From positions 64,575,179 through 64,639,178 of the forward strand of contig NC_066317.1 in the NCBI RefSeq assembly GCF_022539315.1: a DNA stretch of 64,000 bases. The letters are read 5' to 3'. How positions within the stretch are numbered: position 1 is the stretch's first letter; each line of letters opens with the position of its first letter. This DNA is from Serinus canaria. Taxonomy: Eukaryota; Chordata; Aves; Passeriformes; Fringillidae. The translations under genes were made by a program, and so were the position numbers. Below the pieces are notes generated by a model, which worked only from the letters and a program-made list of their open reading frames with translations, was not told the origin of the DNA and ran no database searches. Shown here piece by piece: positions 12,321 through 22,287 of this stretch.

Positions 12321-15300
12321 GTGTTGGGTATTAGGCCAAAGTCTAATGGCCATGGTGCAAAAATCCAAAAACCACCACGATGCTGCCCACAAGTTTTTCT
12401 AACTGGTACAGACCAATACTGAAAGACTGAATTACAAATTTCTTTCATGACTGAAGTTTTGAAAAAAATGTAAGTTTTTATTCTTCTCCAAATCATTAGC
12501 CTTACATTAGACTTTCAGCACGTCTGGTCACACACTACAACACTGGCCAAATTTCTTCTTTACTTATGGAGAGTCAACCCTAAGGAGCTCCAAATAAAAA
12601 TGGAAACTAAAACACAATCACTTTCAGATCACAAGATTATTCAAAATGTTTCTAGTCCACAGTAACTGTATGGATGAAACTAGTTCAGATGCAGCAGAAA
12701 AAAGTAAGAAACAGTTTGTATAGCTACCATTTGGTAATTGGGAAATATAAAGTGAGACTTCAAAAAAGTCAATTGAAGGAAGAAATTGAAGGAAGAAGTA
12801 TTTGTTTATATAAGAACATTAACTATTCTCCAGACTCCTGTTAACAGGAATTTTCAAAGTTTTTAGAAACTCATTTTCATAGAGAACAGTATAGACAACA
12901 GAAACAAGCATAGTTTACACAGGCTTGCAATTGTGTAAAGAACATCCATTTTCTTTCTGTATTTGACATAAAGTAGTTAATTGAGTCTAACTGCTACAAA
13001 TTCCTACAGAGGGAACTTTTAACTATATATCCTGACTTGACACATCTCTGTGTGCATCCTTAGTGTTAAAGTATCTTGGCTGAAAGTAACTCCTTCCCAC
13101 ATAAAATGTGATTTTTTTTAAAACATAAAGACCTACATTGTGTATCTTTTCAAATTAACTCAGTTGTGAGCAGGAGGGAATTAAAAATGGATTTGTAAAA
13201 ATCTTATCAAGTACATGAAGTCACAAAACTAGGTGGAAGAAAAAAAAAGAGTTTCAAGAAATATAAAATAAAAAGAGTCCTACCCGATTAGGTGGGGGGA
13301 ACCATTACAGAACTATGCTCTCCTTTCAAGGGTCACAAAAATGCTGTGCTTCCTCTCCTCAACTGTGTTAGCCTATAACACCTGAAAAGCACCAGAGATT
13401 TGTATGAATCTACAGTCTCCAAGACAATTCTGTTGAAGACTTTGAGATATAAGTAAGATTTTTTTCAAATGCCCCTACATTCAATTTAGGCTGGCCAGAC
13501 AGCTGGGGCAAGCAAGAGAGTAGTGTAGTGATGAAACTGCCTTTCAGAAAACTAGAAGCAAAGACAACTTAGCACCACTTCAAGCAAGAAAAACAAGGAA
13601 ATAAAGGAACATGTAAGAAAAATTAAGCATCTCCTGAAGAGTTTTAGTAAACAGTGTTAAGAGAAAAACTAAACCCCGCAAAGAACACCTTCAAGCATTC
13701 AGTCTCATGTTTTCTTGAGACTAAATTGTAACACCATGCTCACCGCTTCAACAAAACAGAAAAGTAGAGGACATCTACTATATATGATGCAAAAGAAAAA
13801 TGAGGCAAGGTACAATACACTACTGAAAATTTTTCCTCAAAGAAGTAACAATTAAGAACTTCCCTGCAGAATTACTGAAATTCTGTATTTTGGTATAGTT
13901 CATTTTTTCCTCAACAATTCTTGGATTACTTCAGACCAGAGTCAGCATCACTATATCGTTATTTGTCACTGGACTTATCCAAAATGTAAATGATATCAAC
14001 ACCTCTTCAGTGAGCTCTTATCAATTCCTCAAAATAGTAATAGTTTTTCCTTGTTCTAGGCAAAATCAGAAAAGGAAAATAAAGTTAAAAGAGTAGTAGT
14101 GTATTTGAGGAATAGATGGCTTAAAATACGACAAGATTTAGGTTAATTAGATAAAAGCATTAAAATAAAATCTTGAAGAGATATAGAGCCAAACAAAGAA
14201 ATTCCATAAACTTAAAAGCAGTTGGAAGTAATCTGGATTATTAAAAAACAGTTCTTTCCATGTTTTGGAAGGATAAAGCCTAGTAGCTTGCCTTTAGTTA
14301 CAAAGAAGTCAGTTTTGCAACTCGGGAAGACAGTACTGTGTTTTCCAGAGCAGCTGTGTCTCAAAAGAAACCATCATTATATTATTCAAAGCTGCTACTT
14401 CAATACAGGAGAGAATGAACAGCAAAAATTCTTGGGCCATCCATCTGCTACACACATACTTAGTCAACAGAAGCAATCACACTCCTTCACAATATTATCC
14501 TGTTACACGAACTGCAAGTAACTTATTTCTGAATACATTATCAACTTTTGAACAAGGCTTCCTACAAGAAAATTAAGTGCTTTACAAAGTGATTTTACAG
14601 TTACAGAAAATTGTTTTACATCCATATAAAAGGAAGTTGACAGCCATTTTAGAGCCCTGTCTAGAACTACCCTGAGGACATCAGAGGCCAGTCCTTTTCA
14701 AGGCAGTTGTTTATAGCTGCCACCCTGGACTTACACCTCAAAAGAAATGTCTTTGTTTTTCTTCTTTTAATAGAAATACTAACAAGAACCTAAGCATTGC
14801 TCACTGGCCAAAGCTGAGTTGCAAAGCTAAGGTCACTCCGCAGGTTTGTGTCCTGAGCAAGTGCTTCCACTTGTTTTGATCCTTCTTCTCCAAATATTTG
14901 TCCATTTTAATCACAGCACCACCTCTCTACCTCTTTAAATGAAAGAGGTTATTGTCCTTCTGTGTGTTTGCACAGTCCAGATACCATGATACTGGCTAGA
15001 GATCCCATTTCCCATCAAATTGCTCCCAAAATAACCTATTCCAGCCAAAGTGACAGCATTTCTTGTAAGACAATTAAGCATTACTGATTCAAATTAGCAG
15101 ACCCATATCAGAATATATGAATGACCAAAGTTCTACTCAATGTATTATCTGTTTTACTTTCATGTTCACTGATTTACAAGTCCAGTTAATTCACAAAGCT
15201 CTTAAAAAAGCTGAAGTAAATCAAAAGAAGTTGTGAAGTAGTTAAATTACTATCAAAATAAAAGTATCTTTAAAACTGCTTTATTCAAATCAAATATCAC

Positions 15301-16207
15301 ATATTGTAAGTAATCAATTACTTTGGCATATTTCACATTCTGGGTTAGCAAATACTTCCCACATAGTGTATCTTCAGGCTTTAAGTTGTGGGAGGCCAAG
15401 TGTACAATTCAGGCAGCTTTTTGACTTCACAAGGACTGATGGATCCTGTCAGTGTGCCCTTACAGCAAATCTGCCAGAACAGTACTTCCCTAAACCTGTG
15501 AGCCTGAAAGGCACACTCTTATGCTGATTATACAGGAACTACTGATTTGAAAGACAATGGAGAGATGCTTAGGGAGCACACCAAGTAAAGCATTTTCCTC
15601 CTGTTACAGTAGCTAGGAAATGTCTGGAGCTCATCTTTACTTACTTCCCAGCTCTTGAAAAACACACATTATGTTAAGACTCAAATCTTGTTTTATGTCA
15701 ACATTTAAAGATCCCCCAATGTGCTAGCTACCATACAAACATATGATTCCTACACCAAACATACACAAACCAAACTCACAAGATCCCAGGCCACTGTCCT
15801 GTGAAAACACTACAAAACAAGTATGGTGCAACTAGCAATTGCAACATCAGGTAAGTGTTCACTTTGAAGATACTAACAGGATATCTTCTGTAAGATGTTT
15901 GAGAATACCTTTCTTCAAGTATTTTCCTACAGGCACAATGGGGTACTAATAACTAAGCAACAGCTCTAGGTCATGACCATACTGCCTTTTACTGTGTTTT
16001 CCTCCTTCATTAATCACTTCAAAATGTATTTTATAGTGAGTGGGCAGGGGTGGAAAAGAGACCAACAAGAGCCATATTCTTTAGCTACTGTACAACAAAC
16101 TTCTTACAAAGTCCTAGTGTTGCCTTTTTCTTAAAAGAGTGTGTTTTAGAACAGAGTGTAGTGCAGGAAAACAACAGCAGTAGGAAAGATTTCACACTTG
16201 TTTGCTG

Positions 16208-16223
16208 ACACACACACACACAC
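16208..16223. repeat. (CA)8 microsatellite
   Basis: An uninterrupted AC dinucleotide run of 16 bases inside MAEA intron 1, just upstream of a CR1 fragment. It is short. Confidence 0.9.
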
Positions 16224-16428
16224 CATGTGTCAAAACAGGAAGTGCATTATTCAGCAGCACAGGAACGCTCGGCATGGACATTGAACACACTTGGTGAGTC
16301 AGAGCATCCAGGTTGAAGATGGATTTAGTGTGAGGTAAGTGCTCATGATGAGTTAGTGCAGAGCTGTCACCAACATCCAGGCTTAGCTTATTTTGCCAAC
16401 CTTCTGTCTGAAAAGCACTTAGATAACC

Positions 16429-16733
16429 CAAAAAGAAGCCTAGAGAGAGCTGGAATGGGACTTTTTACAACAGCAGGTAGTGACAGAACAAGGGGGAACG
16501 GCTTCCAACTAAAAGAGGGCAGGTTTAGAATAGATATGAGGAAGAATTTTTTTCATTGTGAGGATGGTAAAACACTGGCACAGGGTGCCCAGAAAGCTGG
16601 AAGTGTTCAAGGGCAGGCTGGATAAGCTTTTGAACAACTTGGTGTAGTGGAAGGTGCCCCTGACCCTGGCAGGAGGGCTGGAACAAGATGATCTTTAATG
16701 TCCCTTCCAACTCAAGCCATTCTATGATTCCAT
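16429..16733 (+). mobile_element. CR1 LINE fragment, 3' end, sense on plus strand
   Basis: The copy runs from AAGAAGCCTAGAGAGAGCTGG through GTGACAGAACAAGGGGGAACGG and the GATATGAGGAAGAA block to TGGAAGTGTTCAAGGGCAGG. It then has the AACAACTTGGTGTAGTGG block and ends CCATTCTATGATTCCATCATG, a typical CR1 tail. It is about 300 bp, severely 5'-truncated, and antisense to MAEA. A short internal stretch (CAGAGAGGTTGTGGATGC region) is missing between GCCCAGA and AAGCTGGAAG. Confidence 0.93.
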
Positions 16734-17002
16734 CATGATATGAATTTGTATTTTCTTACATTAATGTACAGACAGTGAACTAAATGTTACAAGTTGTTAC
16801 TTCTGTCTTAAGTCCTGCTTGAACCACTTTCACTGAACAACTTTTGCTGCTACCTGTTCAAAGTTTTGTCAAAAGTACTCTTGACTCTTATAATTAGGTT
16901 CAAAACCAACCTAGAGTAAAGCTTATAAATGTGGGAAAAAAAATAAAGTACTGCAACCAGTTATGCAAAAAATTAATTGTGCACTTCTGCCTCACTGGGT
17001 AA

Positions 17003-17938
17003 AAAGTTGATTGTTCAGATGTTTGACATCTCCATTAGTGACCTGGATGATGGATCAGAGTGCACCTCCCCAGCCTGCAGAGGATATGAAACCAGGAGTT
17101 GTTACCATGCTAGGTGCTTGTGGTGCCATTCCATGGCACCACAAGCACCTAGCTGGCTGGAGAAAAGGGCAAACAAGAACCTCATAAATTCAATAAAGAA
17201 AAATGTAAAGTCTTACACTTGAGAAAAAACAACCCTTTGTACCAGGACAAGTTGGAGACAACAGCCTGGGAAGCAGCTTTGCAGAACAGAGCCTGGGGTC
17301 CTGCTGGACAAATTGCCCATGATAGTAATGTGCTCCTGCAGCAAAGGCTACCAACAGCACCCTAGGCTGTGTTAGGAAAAACACTGCCAGCAGGTCAAGG
17401 AAGGTGATCCTTCCCCTCTAACTAGAACTTAGACCCACCCAAAAAGCTGCGTCCAGTTTTGGCTCCCCCATCCAACAGAAACATGGATGTACTGGAACAA
17501 ATAAAGAGCGATCACTACCAGACTGGAGAATCTGACATGGGAAGAAGGGCTGAGAGGGCTGGGATTGTTCAACCCAGTAGAGGCCCAGGGGAAGCCTTGT
17601 CAAGGTGTGTGAATACCCGATGGAGATGACAAAGAAGATGGAGCCAGACTCCTTTCAGCAGTGCCCCATAAAAGCACAACAGGCAATGGGCACGAACTGA
17701 AATACAGAAAATTTCCTGTCAACACAAGATTACATTCTTTTAGTACCACAACAGCAGTCAAACACTGGAACAGCTTTGCCAAGAGAGGCTGGAATGCCCA
17801 TCTTGGGAGACAACTGAGAACCGTCTAGTCATGGTGCTGAGCAACCTGCTCCAGCTGACCCTGCTTGGAGGGCAGGCCACTGGACTAGACTGTCTGCAGA
17901 GGTCCTTTCTAACCTCAGCTGTTCTGTGGACTCAGGAC
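17003..17938 (+). mobile_element. CR1 LINE fragment, about 0.9 kb, with an internal perfect palindrome
   Basis: The left end matches the CR1 segment around ATTAGTGACCTGGATGATGG and AGAGTGCACC. The copy then runs in order through GCTGGAGAAAAGGGCAAAC, CTGCCAGCAGGTCAAGGAAG, CTGCGTCCAGTTTTGGCTCC, GGCTGAGAGGGCTGGGATTG, CAGTGCCCCATAAAAGCACA, AAACACTGGAACAGC and GAGCAACCTGCTCCAGCTGA, and ends near GCAGAGGTCCTTTCTAACCT. It is 5'-truncated with frame-breaking indels. At 17109-17153 the element's expected sequence is replaced by a perfect inverted repeat (see findings). It is antisense to MAEA. Confidence 0.9.
17109..17153. repeat. Perfect 21-bp inverted repeat, 3-nt spacer
   Basis: The left arm is 17109-17129 and the right arm 17133-17153; every base pairs and the spacer is TCC. 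The core of the left arm reads CTAGGTGCTTGTGGTGCCAT and that of the right arm ATGGCACCACAAGCACCTAG. The left arm fits normal CR1 sequence, whereas the right arm sits where CR1 should read roughly AGAGGGACCTGGACAGG. It is therefore not an intrinsic CR1 feature. Confidence 0.95.
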
Positions 17939-20900
17939 AGACACAACATGCAATTCATATAAACCCAGTCTCGTACGTGTTTCCCTGTAACAATCCAAAA
18001 ATTACATTTCCATGAGAAATTAGTATCTTCTTAAATCTGCTGCCAGTATTTTCCCTGACAGAGCTGCCAACAAAAGAAACCAAACAGTAGCTCTGAGAAG
18101 GCACTGACATATCCTGTGCTTCTACAACTCTCCTGTTGCAATTTTTTTTTTTTAAAAGCAGTAGCAGAGCAGCTAACCCAAAACTGCTTACCAGTAAACA
18201 GACCAGAATATTTTCAAAAGTGATCATTCCTGCTTTTGGGTCTTCCATCTTCCACTTTTGGGGTCTTAGCCTATACAGCTTGCTATCACTTTAATAATTA
18301 TTTATACTCTAAAGATATGGATGAATTATCCAGCTTCCTGTCATCACTTGTTTATTATTTTCAGCAAAGAACTCTGATAACAATGTTTGCATTCATTCAT
18401 TTTCAAATTATCAGCTTTCATCTTACATGCTCTCATCTGAGACTAGCAGAATTCCCCATCAGTAGGATGAAAAAAAAAATTTTAAAAATTCCATAGCAGT
18501 TTGGTAGAAGAATAGCTGACAACCTTCTTGTCCTTGAGAAAGGACTGGAGGGGGTGGGGGGAATATTCAAGAATTATTTTGTACACTTAAAGAGCTTCTC
18601 TAGATTCAGTTGAAGAGCTGTATTTACTTCCCCTGAGCAGAACTGCTGAAGAAGGGCTGAAGTATTTCCACTCCAGCAGCAGCCACAATTTAGCTCTGGA
18701 GCAGGGATTTCCCTCTGCAGTTTGAAGCACTCTTTCACATGAAAAGCGCTCTGTGGAACACACTGTAAATGTAGAACTATTACACAACTATTATCTAGTG
18801 ATGCTGGCATGAGGAAGCTAGAGGGAGGAAACAGGAAGAATATAAATACAAGTCTGCAATCTTTTATATTTTACTCACATAAGGGAAAACCACCAGTGGA
18901 CAGAGCTCCAAGAGATACATCTGAGCTACTGCATTGGTGAATAAAAAGACCCCAGTGGTACACATTCATTTTACACAGCATTTAAATAAACTGGAAATAA
19001 AAATTCAGATTCTCAGTCCCACAGAAACCTGTAGGCATCTGACTTCTAAAGATCAAAATGAGATTTCATATCAAATTACTTCAGTAGACTTTAGCCTTAG
19101 TGTTCATTTCTCTGCACTGCTTTTTCACCTTCACCAGTAAAATGTTTTGATATATGACTCACAGCTAAGAACAATTCAGAGGACACATTCAAAAGATTTG
19201 AGCAGACACTGTTCTGGCAGGTTTTTTTAAAACATGAAAAATGTTACTAAAGATTACAGGAACAGCCCAGAAGTTGAATGGCTGCTGGGAAGAGTCAATA
19301 AACATCACCTTTGCTTGGAAATTAAGAGTTTCAGTGAAAGGGTGTCTCAGCCACTTACTATTTAGCTTGCTAACTTTGCAAACAACATTCCATTCTGTTA
19401 TGTATATTTTTGTTGAGGTATTTTAGGGGAAAAGAATGCTTTTGAAAATAAAATAATTAGTCCAATATATTCTCTACCTTTTAAATGGCTGGCACCTTGA
19501 CAATTAATCTTAAGTCATAAGCACCAAAACAAAAAACTCACTGATCCTCACTGCCAGTAATTTTTCAGGAATGTAGCAACCAAATCTGTGGTAACAGCTG
19601 GAATACACCTAAAATTCAGCCTTAAAATGATCTTCTTAATATTAAAAGCCTTTGCATTGTTCTGGCTATGGAAAGTGCCAGAGAGCTCTTTACAGCTATT
19701 TTAAAATTTAAGCCTGATGCTGTCAGGTTCAAAGTACTTCTGGGTGACAGAAAGGAGCCTTCCCAAGTAAAAGGGGAATCAACACTTTGTCCTTCTGTTT
19801 CTAAGATCCGAGCAGAATGGAATTGGTGGAGGAGGACATGCATAAAAAGAACAGGGCCAGAGAACCTGCAGAACCAACACCGTAAGGAGCCCACAATGCT
19901 CGCCGTGTGAAGGACAGCATGATCTCAGCACAACAAAGTTGACTTTACATAAACATCTCCTATAGACGGCAAAATGTGGACACACTGACACGAGAGATGT
20001 TTAAATAAGCATTTTGCAATAGAGATGCTTCTCCCAGGTCCCTTCCACAGTTGCTGCTATTTATGTGGTAAACCTCCTGTATATACAACACCAGACTGCA
20101 AACAAAGGTTCCCGTTGATTCCTATGAGCATCTCATCCTTGCAGTTCAACAGTTCTCGGAGGCACTGAGCGCTAAGGTCATCGCTGAGTCCTTCACCTGC
20201 CTCACAACACCTGCTTAAAGCCCAAGACCACCTAGGCAGCCCTGGGAGACCTCCATCCTGAAGGCAGACCCAGTATCTCAAGGAACAGCTTTTACCAAAC
20301 TACATTTTGCTTATTCGCCTCCACAGCCCTCCACGTCTGTCCCTTTTTATATTTTAAGCTCATCTCCATCTTTGGGGGACCAAGCAGCCAGGGAACCATA
20401 TTACACCGCCACCTCCACTCCCTCCCCTTTAACACGTCTCCTAACAACGCCACGTAGATCCAGATAATCATCTGGGATGAGCACTTCAGGCAGTCCTCGG
20501 TGTTCCTGAGGGAGTACATTCTACTCACACGCCCCAACCCCTCTCCCCCAGCCCGGCTTCGTCCGACCCCACTCCCCCCTCACAGCACCCCGCGAGTACA
20601 AGGACCTCACATTTCTCCCAGCTCCTTTCCAGCTCTTTTTGTGCCCCCAGCGTGGCCCGGGGGCCTCTCCCGTCCCCTCAGGGCACGGAGACACCAAGGA
20701 AGAGCCACATATTCCAGGCACGTCCCTCTCCCTCCGCGGAGGGGGATGGGAAGAGCAGCAGCGGAGCGAGGCGTCAAGCGGAGGAAAAACGAGGACAGGC
20801 GGGAACTACGCGACAGGAATCGCTCCCAACCTCCATCCCGCAGCCCCGGGGCTCCCGAGGCGGGGAGAACGGGATGGGAGAAGGGGCTCCCGCTCAGCGC

Positions 20901-20966
20901 TGCTCGGGCGGGACGCTGAGGGCGTTAACGCGTTCCCCCCCGCGCCGGGGGCGGCCCGGCACCCAC

Positions 20967-21035
20967 CTTGAGAGTGGGGTACTCCTGCACCTTCAGAGTC
21001 ATTGAGAGCTGAGCGGCTGATTCCTGCACCGCCAT
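20967..21035 (-). CDS. MAEA: MAEA coding exon 1 (residues 1-23)
   Basis: The minus-strand ATG at 21035-21033 opens a 23-codon exon encoding MAVQESAAQLSMTLKVQEYP and then TLK. It ends at AAG, followed by the donor GTGGGT. This is the recognised N-terminus of MAEA, and it joins in phase 0 to the VPYET of exon 2. The start has a strong context (A at -3, G at +4). The same bases form CCAAGATGGCGG, a YY1-type site covering the start codon. The frame stays open further upstream, but that sequence is GC-rich and not known MAEA protein, so this methionine is preferred. The exon 1 to exon 2 distance is about 17.5 kb. Confidence 0.97.
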
Positions 21036-21340
21036 CTTGGATCGGGCACCGGCCTCCCCCCTCCCTCCTTTCCCTCCCGCCCTCCTTCCCAGCGCGTCCC
21101 GGCGGGAGCTACCTACGGCGCGCGCGGCATGCCGGGAAACAGCGTGCGCCCCGCCCCGGCCCTCATGGACACGGGCCGAACCAACGCCACACGCTCCCCC
21201 CCTCCCGCCACCCCTCGCTGCCGCGGCTTGGTACGCTCCGCGGGGGCGGTGACGGAGGGAGAGCGACGGCGCACCGGCCAATGAGCGGCTCCCTTCCTCA
21301 CGTTCCCCCGCCGTGAACGTTGGCACCACCCCCGAGCTCG
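21036..21340 (-). promoter_or_regulatory. MAEA: MAEA 5' UTR and proximal promoter
   Basis: This segment lies directly upstream of the MAEA start codon. It holds a pyrimidine tract (21053-21090 on plus, so G-rich on the MAEA sense strand), a ZNF143-like element with TTTCCCGGCATGC on the minus strand (21127-21139), and a CCAAT box at 21278-21282. There is no TATA box in the MAEA direction. The exact transcription start cannot be fixed from sequence; a dispersed CpG-island start is expected. Confidence 0.7.
21054..21090 (-). promoter_or_regulatory. G-quadruplex-capable tract upstream of MAEA ATG
   Basis: On the minus strand six runs of three or more G (complement of C runs at 56-61, 63-65, 72-74, 76-78, 80-82 and 88-90 of the 21,000 block) are separated by loops of 1 to 6 bases. 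This satisfies the standard four-tract rule with redundancy. It ends 18 nt upstream of the start codon, so it is probably in the 5' UTR and could act as an RNA G-quadruplex. Confidence 0.75.
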
Positions 21341-21768
21341 GAGAGCCGCGCCTGAATGGGCAGCGGCGTGGGAATGGGCGGGGCCGCGTGGATGCGCGGA
21401 CAAATCAAATGGGATTACGGCATCGGGATAGGCGGGATTTGGGGGGTTATGGACACCCAGCCACTCAGTGGCGGCAGAGAGCGATTTCCTAAGACCCAAT
21501 CAGAACCTGCTCTGGCGCTCAGTGGGCGGAGCCTAAAAGTAAATTTTGCTGGTGACTTCAAACGGCCGTTTTAACACCCCCGAGGTGTCCGAGAATGGGG
21601 AGGGGCGGGGAGCAGGGCGGGGTGAGTTGTGATTGACAGCGCCACCAGCCAATGTTGTAGCCTCTCAGGTTGACGGGCAGGCTGATGAACCAATGGGCGG
21701 TGCGTTTGGGGCGGGCGGGCGGAGCGGTAGGCGGCGTGTGGCTGTGTGTACCTCGGGAGGGGCGGGGC
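21278..21768. promoter_or_regulatory. Bidirectional promoter core: four CCAAT boxes and GC boxes
   Basis: CCAAT boxes (NF-Y type) occur at 21278-21282, 21496-21500, 21649-21653 and 21690-21694, all readable on the plus strand. The last two are 41 bp apart, close to four helical turns. GC boxes (Sp1/KLF type) occur at 21376-21384, 21524-21532, 21602-21610, 21615-21622 and 21759-21768. CCAAT boxes reading toward the plus-strand gene, together with a TATA-like box downstream, suggest a strong plus-strand start besides MAEA. Confidence 0.75.
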
Positions 21769-21837
21769 TGCCCCCGCGAGTTCCGCGGGGCGGAGGGAGC
21801 GAGTGGGAGCCAGTGAGGCGGAGACGGCGGGAAGAGG

Positions 21838-21846
21838 TTTAAATAG
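21838..21846 (+). promoter_or_regulatory. TATA-like box for the plus-strand transcript
   Basis: TTTAAATAG stands out as an AT-rich island inside extremely GC-rich sequence. It lies about 70 bp downstream of the last GC box and about 60 bp upstream of a consensus splice donor. A start near 21868-21876, within the pyrimidine-rich CCCTCTGCTC stretch, would give normal TATA spacing. Confidence 0.6.
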
Positions 21847-21869
21847 CGGAGACGGCGGCAGCCCCCTGC

Positions 21870-21903
21870 CCTCTGCTCCCCGGGCCGGCGCCGAGTTTCC
21901 CCG
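21870..21903 (+). other. Putative non-coding first exon of a plus-strand gene (CTBP1 or divergent lncRNA)
   Basis: The segment runs from the inferred start near 21870 to a good splice donor, CCG followed by GTGAGC, at 21903/21904. It has no ATG, so it would be 5' UTR only. No coding sequence in the window identifies the gene. From established gene order, CTBP1 lies head-to-head with MAEA in human 4p16.3, which makes an upstream CTBP1 exon plausible. A divergent non-coding transcript of the MAEA promoter is equally possible. The 5' edge is an estimate from TATA spacing. Confidence 0.4.
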
Positions 21904-21966
21904 GTGAGCGGAGGCGTGGGGCGGGCGCAGCTCCCGCCGTAGCCGGGCTGGTCCCGCCCGCCCCGC

Positions 21967-21990
21967 GGGGGGACGGGTGGGGAGGGGGGG
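21967..21990 (+). promoter_or_regulatory. G-quadruplex-capable tract at the start of the plus-strand intron
   Basis: Four G runs (21967-21972, 21975-21977, 21979-21982, 21984-21990) are separated by loops of 2, 1 and 1 bases, a strong short-loop quadruplex pattern. It starts 63 nt downstream of the donor, on the non-template strand of the presumed plus transcript. Confidence 0.8.
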
Positions 21991-22287
21991 CGGCTCCGTT
22001 CGGCCGCCGGGGTCTCTGGTGGTCCCTTCATGGGTGCCGCTGCCCTCGCAGCCGCGCCGGGGAGCGGAGCCGGTGCCACCGGGCGCTACAGGTGCGGAGC
22101 TGGGGCTGCTCCGGCCGGCGCTGGGTGCGCGGGCTCCCGGCGGGATCCCCGGCGCGCTGTGGATCTCCATGGCTGCGCTCAGAGGCTTTGAGTGACCCGC
22201 TGACCTCTGGCCGGTCCCTGTAAGGTGACAAGCACCGCTTTAAGCTAGCAGTAATTCCTCTGCCGGACGTACGTGAGTGTTTCCATT

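Larger units (their letters stand above)
3457..20966 (-). other. MAEA: MAEA intron 1 (about 17.5 kb)
   Basis: This interval lies between the exon 1 donor (GTGGGT at 20966 downward) and the exon 2 acceptor (TTTAG at 3458-3457). It is mostly AT-rich unique sequence. It contains four CR1 copies (7.7-8.3, 9.4-10.7, 16.4-16.7 and 17.0-17.9 kb), all on the plus strand and so antisense to MAEA. It also holds a hairpin-forming inverted repeat near 12.2-12.3 kb and a short CA repeat at 16.2 kb. From about 20.5 kb it becomes CpG-rich and is part of the promoter island. I see no nested gene and no alternative coding exon; stretches 3.5-7.7, 10.7-16.4 and 18-20.5 kb hold nothing I can name. Confidence 0.9.
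20540..22260. promoter_or_regulatory. CpG island over MAEA exon 1 and the divergent start site
   Basis: Base composition changes abruptly from AT-rich to very GC-rich with frequent CpG near 20.5 kb and falls back after about 22.3 kb. The island spans the MAEA 5' end, the intergenic core with CCAAT and GC boxes, and a plus-strand exon-like segment. I judged the boundaries by eye and did not compute them. CpG islands of this kind mark promoters of broadly expressed genes, which suits MAEA. Numerous long open frames on both strands here are an effect of low stop-codon frequency in GC-rich DNA and are not called. Confidence 0.92.

Noticed and set aside
21036..21329. N-terminal extension of the MAEA exon 1 frame
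   Set aside because: Known MAEA starts at MAVQESA with a strong context here; the upstream frame is open only because GC-rich DNA has few stops.
21356..21420. ATGGGCAGC resembling the start of the long CtBP1 isoform (MGSS)
   Set aside because: The frame continues GVGMGGAAW and not SHLLNKG; it is a promoter GC-box region.
20500..22230. Many overlapping Pro/Arg/Gly-rich open frames of 60-200 codons on both strands
   Set aside because: They overlap each other in the CpG island, have no recognisable domains and show composition expected of non-coding GC-rich DNA.
22247..22272. Mini-exon between a CAG and the GTGAGT at 22273
   Set aside because: The acceptor has no convincing pyrimidine tract and the segment is only 26 nt; nothing else supports it.
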